This document shows positions 21,127-39,104 of a DNA stretch of 64,000 nucleotides, one piece after another; positions within the stretch are counted from its first letter, which is position 1, and the number at the start of each line of letters is the position of its first letter. The notes under the pieces are model-generated. The model saw only the letters and a list, made by a program, of their open reading frames with translations, was not told the origin of the DNA and did no database searches. The position numbers and the translations under genes are program-made. The DNA comes from Piromyces finnis (taxonomy: Eukaryota > Neocallimastigomycota > Neocallimastigomycetes > Neocallimastigales > Neocallimastigaceae), in NCBI GenBank assembly GCA_002104945.1, contig MCFH01000027.1, forward strand, positions 84,501-148,500, given 5' to 3'.

Positions 21127-23985
21127 TTATCTTTTTCTTTTTAATGGGGAGGATGATGAGGCGGCTTTATCTTTAATGCTACCAAAAACAGCATCTGGTA
21201 CGGTTTTTTGTTCCAATGCAATATTTCCTTCATCATTACTTTCACCTCCTGAGTTATCATCATCATCATCATCGTCGTCCATATCAATTTCAATTTCATC
21301 TGGGTTAGCAACGGCTTCTGATTTTTGTTGAGCTGCCATATCATCTTCACTAGGTTTAGTTTGAGTAATAGTTGCTTTAACAAATTGTTTACCAAAGGCA
21401 AAGTTAGTAGTCTTAGAGGATTCACCTAAAACATTTTGTTCTAAACGTTCCATGGCGTTACCACTTTCTGGTACAGGTTCAACAGATTCAGTCGAACTAG
21501 AGGCATTGTTTGCTTTAGCAGCCATCATTTGAGCAGATATATAATGAACTTCGGTATTAAATTTAGCTTGTACAGAACGTTTGATACGGAGCATTTCTTT
21601 AAAGGTATCTTCATTACCGTATTTAACTTCAAAGTCATGCCATACCTTCCAATAATGAGCATCAGCTCTTGGATCAGCAAATTGTGTACCATAAGAGAGA
21701 ATTGCACGAGCTCTATCAATTTCACCTAATTGAGTTTCTAATTCAACAAATTCTAATGCCATTTCTTTAGCTTCTACATTTGGTAATATTTCAATGGCTC
21801 TTTGATAAATTTCACGAGTTGCTGTAACACCATAGTATGATTTTACCTTTGCAATATAAAGCTTGAATACTTCAAGACGATCTTCATCAGATACGGCTTG
21901 TGTGGCTCTATCATAAATACGCATAGCATGTCTAGTTAAACCATAGTCTTCTTCAACCTTGGCAAACATCAAGTAAATACTCTTTGCAAATTTCTCTGGA
22001 CATTTATCAATAGCTTGTTCAAAGAGATCTCTAGTTCTTTCCAATTTAGTACCTTGGTATCTTTTAATAAATTTTGTTAAATAAATATTCCAAATTTCAT
22101 AGGCTACAGGATATCCAAATTGATCAATACCTCTTTCATAAATCTTAAAACTTTCTTCAAAACATTTTTGATCTTCTAACCAGATTGCATAGTTAATAAT
22201 AATTTGTGGTGTAGCAATTTTTAATTCCATCATACGATCATATACTGCTCTGGTATTTTCTGCTGTACCAAGAGCTTCTTCTAAATCAATATAGTGAGCC
22301 CAAAGCTTCAAACTCTTGAAAAGACGAGCTTGTGGTGTTTCTGATTCGTCGGTATAACGTACACTTAATTTTTTGTAATTTGGTGGAGAGACAGCTCTTG
22401 CCATGACATCAAGGGCTCTTTCAACATTACCAATTTCTAATTCTACATCTGACCATTCACACCAAACTTCTGCTAATTCATCTACCTTTTTAAAAGGTAC
22501 TTTAGTTGCTTTTTCAAATATTGTACGGGCTGAATTGATATCATCAGCTTCTAAATACCAGTGTGCAAAACTAATCCATAGTGAACTTAATTTACCACTA
22601 GCCTTCTTTGGATCAATGGTTTTAATTCCATTAGTGTAGGTTTGTAATACCTTATTTTGATTATTACTTTTTTTCCATAATTCAACACGTTTTTCCCATT
22701 CATGAACATTATTTGGATTTTGACGTAATAACACATCATTTACAAGGAATGGACGTCTATCCATTAAGTTTTCAAATCTTGCCATTAATAAATCTAATTC
22801 AATTTCATCTTCGTTTTCTTCTTCATCATCTTCGTCATTTTCATCATCATCTTCTTCTTCATTTAATTGTTCCATTTTCATACTAATAATTTTTTCTTCG
22901 AATTGTGAATAGGCATCAAATATATAGGTGAAATCTTTTACAGTATTTACCTTTGTCATTGCTTCTTCATAAATATCTCTAGCTTTTTCAAATTCTTGCT
23001 TTAAAATCCACCATCTAGCTAAACTATTCCATAATATACCAACTTGATCTGAAAATCTTGCAATTCCAGAACGAATAATTTTTTCTACATCAAGTTGCTC
23101 AACCATTCCTATTTTATTATTTGTACCAGATGTCATTCCATTTGAATTTAAGATTAAAATATTGGAATTTAAACCAACTGTTTCTAATTCATCAGCATGA
23201 TCACATAATAATTCACAAAGTTCAATCCAGAGTTGATATGGACTTTTGCCATATTTTGAAATAAATTTTGGATTTTCCACAATACCTGATAACATTTTTA
23301 CTGCTTCTGTATATTTAGGTGGATTCATAGATAATAAAAGTTGTATATAATCTTCAGTATTACCTGCATCTAATTTAAGATATCTTCTCCATACTCTAAT
23401 TGCGGTTTCTCCACCAATTTTATTTGCAAATTGTTTATATAATTCCCATATTCGAGAATGCTGTGTAATTGGTAATGCTTTTAATGCTCTGTCAAAAGTA
23501 CGACGTGTACGTGTAGGCTTTTGTTGAAACATTAAGAATCCGCAATATGATGCCCATATAACAGGCATTTTATTTAATAAGATTAAACTTCTTTCAAAAC
23601 AATTATTAACTCTTTCCCATTCTTCATTTAATAATGATACTTTTGGAGTTCGATCTTGATATCCTTCTCTTTCTTTTTTTTTATTAACACTTTCACTTTT
23701 TTCTAATAATACTGATACTCTTAAATCTAAATATTTTTTCCAAATTTTATAACTTCCTGGTAATTCCTTCAATGCTCTTTCATATATAAAAACTTTACTT
23801 TCAAAACTATCCTCTTCCTTAAATTCAATATAACGTAACCACTTTTTTAAATTAAATGGATTTCGTATAAGATCTTCTTCAAATGGTATATCATCTGGTT
23901 TTATGAGCTTTAATTGCTTTTTAATTTCATTGATTCTATGTTGTTCTTGCTTAATTTTTAAATTATTATGTTCTTTTAATTGCAT
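21127..23985 (-). CDS. SYF1: Pre-mRNA-splicing factor SYF1 (XAB2)
   Basis: A 952-residue intronless protein of HAT (half-TPR) repeats, a scaffold of the Prp19/NTC complex in the catalytic spliceosome. The N-terminus PDDIPFEEDLIRNPFNLKKW is the typical SYF1 start, and HAT motifs (W..Y..F E...... AR.I.ERA) recur to about residue 800. A low-complexity acidic insert lies near residue 375-395 (EEDDDENDEDDEEENEDEIE). The C-terminal ~130 residues are disordered with a poly-Asp run and a basic end, as in other SYF1 proteins. Length fits yeast and human (about 855). The large intron load of neighbouring genes fits a full splicing machinery. Confidence 0.95.
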   Translation of the reverse strand: MQLKEHNNLKIKQEQHRINEIKKQLKLIKPDDIPFEEDLIRNPFNLKKWLRYIEFKEEDSFESKVFIYERALKELPGSYKIWKKYLDLRVSVLLEKSESVNKKKEREGYQDRTPKVSLLNEEWERVNNCFERSLILLNKMPVIWASYCGFLMFQQKPTRTRRTFDRALKALPITQHSRIWELYKQFANKIGGETAIRVWRRYLKLDAGNTEDYIQLLLSMNPPKYTEAVKMLSGIVENPKFISKYGKSPYQLWIELCELLCDHADELETVGLNSNILILNSNGMTSGTNNKIGMVEQLDVEKIIRSGIARFSDQVGILWNSLARWWILKQEFEKARDIYEEAMTKVNTVKDFTYIFDAYSQFEEKIISMKMEQLNEEEDDDENDEDDEEENEDEIELDLLMARFENLMDRRPFLVNDVLLRQNPNNVHEWEKRVELWKKSNNQNKVLQTYTNGIKTIDPKKASGKLSSLWISFAHWYLEADDINSARTIFEKATKVPFKKVDELAEVWCEWSDVELEIGNVERALDVMARAVSPPNYKKLSVRYTDESETPQARLFKSLKLWAHYIDLEEALGTAENTRAVYDRMMELKIATPQIIINYAIWLEDQKCFEESFKIYERGIDQFGYPVAYEIWNIYLTKFIKRYQGTKLERTRDLFEQAIDKCPEKFAKSIYLMFAKVEEDYGLTRHAMRIYDRATQAVSDEDRLEVFKLYIAKVKSYYGVTATREIYQRAIEILPNVEAKEMALEFVELETQLGEIDRARAILSYGTQFADPRADAHYWKVWHDFEVKYGNEDTFKEMLRIKRSVQAKFNTEVHYISAQMMAAKANNASSSTESVEPVPESGNAMERLEQNVLGESSKTTNFAFGKQFVKATITQTKPSEDDMAAQQKSEAVANPDEIEIDMDDDDDDDDNSGGESNDEGNIALEQKTVPDAVFGSIKDKAASSSSPLKRKR

Positions 23986-24602
23986 TTTATTAATAAATAT
24001 ATATAAAAACGAATAAATAATACTTCTTAATAATATATAAACATTAAATTATAAATAAATAAATAAATAAATAAATAAGATTCTTATTATTTAATGATAT
24101 TTTATTTTCTATTTTTATATATCTATAGTTTTTTTTTATTTTTTTTTTTATTAAACTATAAATTATAATGTATAGTTCATTTTTTTATTAATTTAATGTT
24201 TATTCAAATAATGATTATCATGTGTATACATAAATCTATTATATAACCACATATATATTTTTAACTAAATTGAAGTAATATACTATATTATTGTGTTTTA
24301 TAAAACTTTTGTAGTTAATACATTCTTTTTTTTTTTTTTAAGTTTTTAATAACAAAACGACTCGATAATACTTTTTAATTTATTTAATTAGTACTATAAA
24401 AACTGAACTTTTTATAATTATTACGGATATATGAAAATCATGAAAATATTTAGGTTATTTATATAGAAAAATTATAATTACATTATTATAATATAAAATT
24501 CTGTATCATATATTATTATTATATTAACAATATATGAAATCTATTTTATTTTTTTTTTAAATTTTTTTTTATTTTTTTTTTTTTCTTGGGTTAATAGCAA
24601 AG
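23986..24602. other. Divergent SYF1/BUD22 spacer
   Basis: About 620 nt of AT-rich sequence between two divergently transcribed genes; should hold both promoters. An (AAAT)n run near 24051-24078 and several T runs are visible; no specific site was identified. Confidence 0.5.
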
Positions 24603-26522
<1,920 letters not shown>

Positions 26523-28047
26523 AATGTTATTAACAAATAAAAAAAAATAAATATTTAAAACTATTATTTATTATTATTAAATATATTTCAGATTAACATA
26601 GAGGAATAGACTGTGAATATTATTAATTTATTATTTTATTTATATCATTATTATAATTATTAATATTATTTAATTATTTAATGTAATTAAATATTTTATA
26701 AAAAAAAAAAAAAATAAATTATTTAATAAATAAATAATATTAGAATTTATATTAACTTTGATTTTTAATTTAATCATAATTTAATATATATCTTTTTTTT
26801 TTATATTTTTTAATATTAAATTTTTTTAATTTTTATTATACCTAAATATTTTTTCTTCTTCAGTCATAATTAAAAATAATAATAAAGAGAAATAATAGAT
26901 TTATTGCTCTTTCAATAATTAGTTTAAAATCTATTAATAATTTAAATTGAATATAAAACAATAATATTTATTATTATTACTATTATTATATCATTTATTT
27001 CTTTTATTTTTATTTTTAATAATAAACATTTATTTTATAATTTTAAAAATTAATTTTTTTTTTAATTTCTTTTTTTTTTATTTTTTTATAAATAAAGGTA
27101 ATGGAATTTTTATTATATAAATTTAAAGTGTAAAAGAAATTTTAATTTTAGTTTGTTTTTTATTTTATTTATATTTGAAATAGTAAAACACTTTGAAAGT
27201 ATACAACAAAAATTCACGTTTTCTTTATTCCTATTATTTATAAAAGTAAATCACTAAATCAAACAAAACATATTAATGGATGATTAATATTAATAAACAA
27301 GATATTTAAATAAATAATAAACTTCAATATTATTATAGTCTTTCATTTTATTCTCAATAAAAAATACATCAAAACAAAAAGAGTACATCAAATAATATAA
27401 AAAACAACAAAATAATGAAATTATTCAATCAAAAAAATTCATATATTTATTTTGATATTACTTTTGTTTAAAGAATATAGATATAGCATAATCAATACTT
27501 TATATTAATAAAACACACTTTTTTATATAGTTTTGTATCGCTTGAATTAACAATAATATTATTAATTTATAAATCCTGATTTAGATAACGAATGAAAATT
27601 ATAAATTATTGTATTCTTAACAAAAATGTTTAATCCATTTTAATAATTTTTGATAACATGATAACATATAATTGTTTGTTTTTTTAATCTATTAATTTAT
27701 AAAAGTTAATATATATATAAAATAAAAACTATATTAAATTCAAAGTCATTTAAGTTTTATGGAAGGATTTTCATCAATAATAACACACTATTATTAAAAA
27801 TTTCAAAATTTTAATTTCCTTTTTAAATATAGATCGATTTTATAAAAATAATATTAAAATCAAAAGCTTACCAATATTAATATCTTTTTTATTTATTTAT
27901 TTTTATTATTATAACAATTTCTTATTTCACATATATATATATTCAAATATCTTAATATTTATATAATAAAACATATAAACAAAAAAACTATTTAATTATT
28001 AAAAATAAATAATTTAAAAATTATTTATTCAGTAAAAAATATAGAAA
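26523..28047. other. AT-rich spacer before MKT1
   Basis: No gene seen. The first part should hold the BUD22 3' UTR and the last few hundred bases the MKT1 promoter. Poly(T) and poly(A) runs only. Confidence 0.5.
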
Positions 28048-30567
28048 ATGCCAATTCGTCATTTTGATTTTTATATATCTGAGAGACATCTTAATCAAAC
28101 AGCACCAATTTCCCAATTAAAGGGTGCTAAAATTGGTTTTGAAGGTCAATATTGGCTTAGAAAAATTATTAAACCTTTAAGTCATGCACGTATGCCAAAT
28201 GCAACCGAAGCAAAAACCTTAGAAAATATTACAGCTAATATTGTTGCTATGGGTGGTACTTTCCCATACAATTCATTTAAAACACTATTAGAAAAGGAAA
28301 TAAATAAAATTCGTTCACTTGATATTTATCCTTTCTTTGTTTTCAATGGTTTATCATTTTTACGTAAAGACAAGCCATTCTCTATTGATGATACTAGACC
28401 AAATAAACGTTCTTCTGGTTGGGATCATTATGAAAAAGGTAAATTAGATATGGCTCACAATACATGGAGTAGTTCAGGATCAGTTCATCAAAATGAATTT
28501 ATGAATTTAGTGTTTAAAATTTTCCAAGAAAATAATATAGAATTTATGCGTGCCCCATACTCTTCATGGGCCCAATTAGCCTATTTACAACAAAAAGGAT
28601 ATATTCAATCTGTGTATAGTGGTAGTGAAATGTTAATGTGGTGTGGTGATAATGATAATGTTATAACAAATATTGATTTTGATAAAAAAGAATTCACTTG
28701 GGTTGAAAAAATTAGAGTAATTCAAGACTTAAATTTAATGCATCCAGATCTTTTCATAGATATTTGTATGCTTGCTGGTTTTGATTGGATTTCTACTTTC
28801 CCACCTCTTCTCAGTAGTCCAAATATATCATTTACATTTAAAGGAACGGTGGATATGGTGCAACAATATAGAACTGGTTATAACGCTATTCAAGCTCATG
28901 CTGAACATCCAAATGTAAAAAAATATAACTATGAAGAAAATTTCTGTAGAATAAAGTCAATTATTTATCATAACATTATTTTAAAAGAAGATGGTACAAC
29001 TGAACCATTAAATAAAGAAACAGCTCCAAATGATCTTCATGAACTCTTCGGTCCACGTTTACCAGATGAAGTTTATTTCTATATGTGCCAAGGTATGGTA
29101 TCACCACAAGTTATTACTAATTTAGTATCAGGTATGCTTTTAGAAGGTCCACCATTATGTAATGGTGATACTATTGAATACCATGAATTCATAAAAAGCC
29201 AAAGTCTCTTAGATTTAAGAACTCAGGCTCTTAGTTTATTAACCATGGGTATGTCAAATTATATGAGAAGTCGTAAAGTTAATAGTATATTTTGGTTTGA
29301 ACCATCTACCGAGTTCCAACTTCATCATGAAAATGAACCAATTGGTGCTCGTTGGTTACCACCAAATAAGCTTGCTCAAATCAAAGATTCAAAGCAACCA
29401 GATAAAGAAAATGAAGATGCTAATCAAGAATCTAAAGAAAAAGAACAATCCAATAATGCTACAGAAACCAAGGTTAATACAACACCAGTTTACTCTCTTA
29501 CCAATAATATTGAATGGATAGAAAGCCATAAAAAGAAGGATAAGGATTTCTCTATTTCAAAAATCAATTTATCTTTCTGTTTACAAACTATTCAAAATCA
29601 ATCTCAAATACAATTAAATGTACCAACCAGCGGTCAAAATAACAATAATAAAAACTCAAAGAATTCATTTGATTTAAAGTTTATTCGTTCTGTTGATGAT
29701 ATTTACGGTTTAGTACTTTTAAGATTCTTAGAAGCAAGAGATTTCATTAAATTAAATAATAATACTAAAAGTAGTGGTTCATCCACTATTGCCATTGGCT
29801 CTTATCAAACAACAGCCTACGGTAAGGCTTTGCAAAAGGCTTTAAGTACTACTTCATCTTCTGCTAATTTACAAGAAGAAATTGTCACTGCTTTAGAATT
29901 AATTCGTATGAATGCTCTCACTGATAAGTCTTATAATAAAATTCCATATATAAAGCCAGGTACTAAGCTCACTTCACCAGTTACTTTAAGTACCCCAACC
30001 ACTCCAAAGAAAGAAGGTCAAAAAATCCAAGAACATATTAACCTTATTTCTCGTGTTGCTAGTTTACTTCATATTTCATTTAAATCTATGGTTGTCTGGA
30101 AGGGTTCACTTGATCTTGAATTATTACGTTTTAATAGTTTTATGAAGGCTGTTAATCGTAGTTTACGTAATTTATGTGAAATGCTTCTTCTTTCTATGAC
30201 TATGAATGAAAATGCTGGTAAATCCGACTCCAATTTAGAAGTTCTTAGTACTGGTATTAAATTACCATTCCTTTTAGATGCCAATACTGCCAATGGTATT
30301 ATTACCAAATCCTATTTAGATAGCCTTACAGATATTATTAATATAACTCCAGAAGTAATTCAAAAATCCACTACTTCTGTTGAAAATAAATTCCAAGAAT
30401 ACTGTGAAAATGTTAAAGGTGATATAGAAAATACCTATAAATTATGGGATAGTATTATTGAAGCTATTAAATCATTAAAATCCGACGGTGAAATAACTGA
30501 AGAATATGCTAAAGAATTCTTTGATGCAAATGAATGGTTGAAGGGAAAGAGACCATTATTCAATTAA
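28048..30567 (+). CDS. MKT1: Mkt1-like post-transcriptional regulator (XPG-fold)
   Basis: An 839-residue intronless protein. Yeast Mkt1 (830 aa) acts with Pbp1 on mRNA stability and translation, including HO mRNA. The N-terminal ~250 residues form an XPG/FEN-type nuclease fold: FDFYISERH, then GAKIGFEGQYWLRKII, FFVFNGL, FMRAPYSSWAQLAYL and LMWCGDNDNVIT. Several acidic catalytic positions of true nucleases look replaced, as expected for Mkt1. The C-terminal half (from about residue 560) matches the Mkt1 C-terminal helical region, with DLELLRFNSFMKAVNRSLRNL. A Lys/Glu-rich linker lies at about 455-485. Start is the first ATG of the frame. Confidence 0.88.
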   Translation: MPIRHFDFYISERHLNQTAPISQLKGAKIGFEGQYWLRKIIKPLSHARMPNATEAKTLENITANIVAMGGTFPYNSFKTLLEKEINKIRSLDIYPFFVFNGLSFLRKDKPFSIDDTRPNKRSSGWDHYEKGKLDMAHNTWSSSGSVHQNEFMNLVFKIFQENNIEFMRAPYSSWAQLAYLQQKGYIQSVYSGSEMLMWCGDNDNVITNIDFDKKEFTWVEKIRVIQDLNLMHPDLFIDICMLAGFDWISTFPPLLSSPNISFTFKGTVDMVQQYRTGYNAIQAHAEHPNVKKYNYEENFCRIKSIIYHNIILKEDGTTEPLNKETAPNDLHELFGPRLPDEVYFYMCQGMVSPQVITNLVSGMLLEGPPLCNGDTIEYHEFIKSQSLLDLRTQALSLLTMGMSNYMRSRKVNSIFWFEPSTEFQLHHENEPIGARWLPPNKLAQIKDSKQPDKENEDANQESKEKEQSNNATETKVNTTPVYSLTNNIEWIESHKKKDKDFSISKINLSFCLQTIQNQSQIQLNVPTSGQNNNNKNSKNSFDLKFIRSVDDIYGLVLLRFLEARDFIKLNNNTKSSGSSTIAIGSYQTTAYGKALQKALSTTSSSANLQEEIVTALELIRMNALTDKSYNKIPYIKPGTKLTSPVTLSTPTTPKKEGQKIQEHINLISRVASLLHISFKSMVVWKGSLDLELLRFNSFMKAVNRSLRNLCEMLLLSMTMNENAGKSDSNLEVLSTGIKLPFLLDANTANGIITKSYLDSLTDIINITPEVIQKSTTSVENKFQEYCENVKGDIENTYKLWDSIIEAIKSLKSDGEITEEYAKEFFDANEWLKGKRPLFN

Positions 30568-31323
30568 ATATACATATATTCATTTTAAAATTTATATTTA
30601 CCTCTCTTTTTTTTCTCTTTCATTTATTTTTTCTACCTATAATAAACTGTTTTTTTTTTCTTTTTTTTTTTTTTTTTTTTTCATAAATTTTTTAACCTAA
30701 TAGTACAAAAATTAAATATTCAATTCTTTATATGTGTGTATAATCATAAAATGGCATATTGTTTTTTTTTTTTTTTTATTTTATTTTATTATTATTAATT
30801 ATTACATATAATAAAATTTTCATTAATAATTTTTAATTGTAACTTAATACATAATGTTAATAATATAACTAGGGTAAAAAAAAAAAAAAAAAAAAAAAGT
30901 AAATAATGAAAAAGAAAAAGAAAAATATATATTAAAAAAAAAAGTTAAAAAAAAAAAAAATAAAAAAAAAATTATAATAATAAATAAATAAATAAAAATA
31001 AATAAATAAATAAATAAAACAAATAAATAAAAAGTATGAATTATTTATGCAAATATAAACTTAATAAAAATCAATAAAATAAAAAATAAAAAAAAATACA
31101 ACAAATAATAAAACAATATTTATATTTTATTTTTTTTATTTATAAAATAGAATCATGAATATATTCTAGAGTAAAATAAATAATAATAAATTTATATTAA
31201 ATCTACACAACATAAATAAATTCCTGAAAGTCTATTTAAATAAGTTATTATTGAACAACTAACAACTAAAATAAATAAATAAATAAATATTTTATTTTTA
31301 TCAATAATTAGATTCAATTTTTA

Positions 31324-31354
<31 letters not shown>

Positions 31355-31783
31355 CCATTTTCTAATTAATATATTATAAGTTGCTATATAGAATTATAAA
31401 TCAAATATTATTATTTTTGATTTGTATTTATATCTTTGTTTCAATAGTTGATAAAAAATATAAATACTAGAATTTCTTATTATTTATTATAATAAAAATT
31501 AAGTTAATTATATAAGATAGCCTAGAAAACTTTAAATATTATAAAGTATGTTTAAGTACTATAAATATATTAACATTTTCATAAGGTTTTTTTTTTAAAA
31601 AAAAAATATATATATATATTCTTTTGTTCTTATTATAATTATCCTTTGTTTTGAAGTTATCTTCAATTTCATTCATAATCAAGAAATATTTTAACTTTAT
31701 TTCAAAATATAATACTATATTTTATTAAAAACTATACTATTATAACAATATATTGTATGATTTATTAAATACAAAGGTATAAG

Positions 31784-31821
<38 letters not shown>

Positions 31822-32038
31822 AATTATAATACATACATCAGTTATGTAAATTGGAAAAGAAAAAAAAAAATAGCATTTTAATAGTAAAAAATAATTAATT
31901 GATAATAAAAATTAATAATGAATTAATATATATAAAATATAATACCACTTCTATGAGAAATTCCTTTTATTTTCTATAAGTTTTATATTAAATAATGAAC
32001 ACCTTTTAATAATTTATATATTATAGTAAAAATTCAAT
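30568..32038. other. AT-rich spacer, MKT1 3' UTR to ARF promoter
   Basis: No gene seen. T-rich stretch just after MKT1 (30608-30682), several A and T homopolymers, AAAT and (TTA)n tracts (31784-31817). Confidence 0.5.
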
Positions 32039-32534
32039 ATGGGGAAGGTATTATCAAAATTTGGAAAAAAAAAGGAAATGAGATTGTTAATGTTAGGTTT
32101 GGATTGCGCTGGAAAAACAAGTAATTCTTAATACATCATAAAAATAATATTGTATAACATATATTATATATTCTCAATTTTAAATATTAAATAACTTCAT
32201 ATTCTATTATTAAAACAACAACAACAACAACAATTATATAAATAATAAAGCAATCTTATATAAATTAAAAAATGGTGAAAAACCTCAATCAACTGTCCCT
32301 ACTGTAGGATTTAATGTTGAAGTAGTTCAATTTAGAAAAGTGAAATTTAATGTTTGGGTATGTATCCATAAAAATGATAATAATTATTAAATTCGATTAA
32401 TAAATTGAAATAAATATTATATTAATAATTAATAGGATGTTGGAGGTCAAGATAAAATTAGGCCATTATGGAGACATTATTATGCAGGTTCTCAAGGACT
32501 TGTTTTTATAGTCGATTCTTCAGATGATAAAAGG

Positions 32535-32565
<31 letters not shown>

Positions 32566-32885
32566 TTGATAATATTGTTTTAATGTTAATAATATAAATT
32601 GTACTGCTTATGTATATTAGAATTGAGGAAGCAGGACAAGAATTATTTAAGGTAATTCAAGATCAAGATATGGCAAATATTAATGTTTTAATTTTAGCAA
32701 ATAAACAAGATATGGAAGGAGCTTTGAATGTTGCTGATATCAAAGAAAGGATGAAATTGGATAGTATAAAAGATAGGGAATGGTGCATTTTCCCATGTTG
32801 TGCTGTTACTGGTGAAGGTTTAGAAGATGGTTTAAATTGGTTAGATTCACATTGTAGTGAAGTAAAAACTTCAAAGAAGAAATAA
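32039..32885 (+). CDS. ARF6: ARF6-like small GTPase (4 exons)
   Basis: Membrane-traffic GTPase of the Arf family. Exons 32039-32120, 32251-32357, 32436-32533 and 32621-32885 join in frame to 183 aa. Gly2 in MGKVLSK is the myristoylation site, and this spelling is that of ARF6. G1 is GLDCAGKT (20-27), with Cys where Ala is usual. Switch I has [10 protein letters not shown]; the interswitch to switch II is [20 protein letters not shown] (Q68 catalytic). G4 is NKQD (123-126); G5 is the CAV stretch. It is slightly longer than ARF6 (175 aa) through a Lys-rich tail, KTSKKK. An ARF1 paralogue is the alternative, but the N-terminus favours ARF6. Confidence 0.92.
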
Positions 32886-35161
32886 ATATTTGTAATAATA
32901 AAGAAATTTTTAATAATTTATTCATCAAACATTTAATTCTGTAAATTATTAAGAATCATCAATTTTCTAATTAATTATATAAATATAGTAAAGTAATTTT
33001 ATTTTACTATATTTATTTTTAAAATTATATGTTGAATTTTTTTCGTTTCTGAAAGCAACAACAACATCATCATCAAACTATGAATATATTTATTAAATAT
33101 TTTCTATCTCTTAAGCTATTTTATATTAATATTAATAAAAATTTTTTAAAATAAACACTTTGGTTTTTTAAAAAAAATAATGTGTTTTCAATTTATTTTA
33201 TATTAAAATTACCCAATCAAATTTTAATATATAATGAAAATTAAATTACTTTGAGGATTTTTAATAAAATAGTTTTAAGTTAGTAGTAAAATTAGTTAAT
33301 TACTCTCTCTAATTTTATTGATATTTTAATATTAGAAACTTTACAAATTTTACATTTAAGATTTATAAGTTATCAATTTCAATTAAGGATATGGATTATC
33401 CATTGAATTAAGATTATGATAAACTATACATAAAATGAATGTACAAATATTCATGTGATATTTTTATTTTTATGTAACATACATTAATTTTAAATTTTGT
33501 TTACAATACATTTACAATACATTTACAATATTTAAAAATATATAAATTAAAATTATAATTATTATATAGTAATTACATTTAATAAATCGAATTAATTATA
33601 ATTAATTATATAATTAATTATATTTTAGTATAGTATATTTTAAGAAAATATACTATAATGAACAAAGGAAAATAATAGTAATAATAGTAAAAAAAAAAAA
33701 AAAAAGGAAAAAAAATCCATTAGCATAACAGAATTCATTTAAAGATATAAAAAATATTTTTTATAGAAATCTACATTTTTTGTTATTTTTAAACTTTTTA
33801 CAAATTTTGAAAAAATCAAACATTAATTTATATATTATTTTCCTAAAAAAAAAGAAAAAATTTTAAATTATTTTTTACAAATTATTTATATTTCTTCTCA
33901 TTTAAAAAATATAAAGAGAATGATTAAATATATGTATTTCAATACAGTTTCTAGCTTCTCTTTTATAGTTTTGCACATCTCTATTCACTTTCTAATTTGG
34001 ATTATTCATAAAAAAAAAAAAAGACAGAATTATTTACTTATCAAAGCATAAAAATATTTTTAATTTTTATAATTTAGATTTGGAAAACTTTAAAAATTTA
34101 TTTGGTCCTATCATTTATAGTATTCATTAAATAATAATTTAATTATCTTAAATTATTTAAAAAAAGTTTTAATTTTTTTTTCCCTTTATTTTTTTTTTTT
34201 TGTCGTAATAATAATGCTTGAAACTATGATTTAAAAAAAGAAATTTTAAATATTAAAACATTCACTTTTATCTCTATACCAATATATAAATAATAAATAA
34301 TATAACATTTCATAGTAATTTATGAATAATTTATGAATATTATTGTGTTAAATATTAACATATAAATAAACTTTGTTAATAAATAATATATAAATAAACC
34401 AAAACCGAAGAAAACAAGAAATTTTTTTTTTGTTTTAATAATAAGAATTATTCAATTATAAATGTTATGGATTAATAATTTTATTTTAAATAAAAATAAA
34501 CTAGAATTTTTGAACATCTTTATAATTTAATAATTTTTATTAACAAGTATTTAAGTAAATAAAATATCAATAAACTCTAAATAACATATATTTGTAGAAA
34601 AAAAAATATAAAAAAATAAAATATTAATTTATTAATTTTCAGAAAAAAAAAAAATGTATTAACTATTCAAGTAAAATATAAAATATAATGAATATAAAAT
34701 CTATTTTACTTAATTTGTAATTATAAATGCTAAATCTTTAAAAAAAAAAAAATAAATAGTATATTGTTTATTTAATTTTAGTATATAAACAGGAGTAAAA
34801 TAAAATAAAAATAATAAACAAACTTAAACCATAAATTTAATATTAGAATAATTTAAATATCATTAAATTATTTGGATATATTTATTTATATAGAGTTTAA
34901 AAAAAGGTAAAGAAAAAAAAAAGATAAAGAAAAACAACAATAATAATATTGCTTATTATTAATATATTCAATATATTTCGAATACAGTGGGAGAACTTGT
35001 AAATTTTATAAGTTTTAATGAATTTTTCAAAGTGTAAATAATAAAAATAAATTTATTTAAATATCTATCTATTAAAAATAAAAATAATATATATATATAA
35101 AAATAAACAATATTGTATATTATAGTAAATTCAGAATATTTAGTATCATTTTTTACTAAAA
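32886..35161. other. Long AT-rich spacer with perfect hairpin
   Basis: No gene seen. Holds a perfect 13-bp inverted repeat (33629-33641 with 33645-33657, loop AAG) and alternating TAATTA words near 33590-33622. The last part should contain the TBC gene promoter. Confidence 0.5.

Positions 35162-39104
<3,943 letters not shown>

Noticed and set aside
21141-22639. Several small ORFs inside SYF1 on both strands
   Set aside because: Overlap a strongly supported 952-residue gene in other frames; no independent signature.
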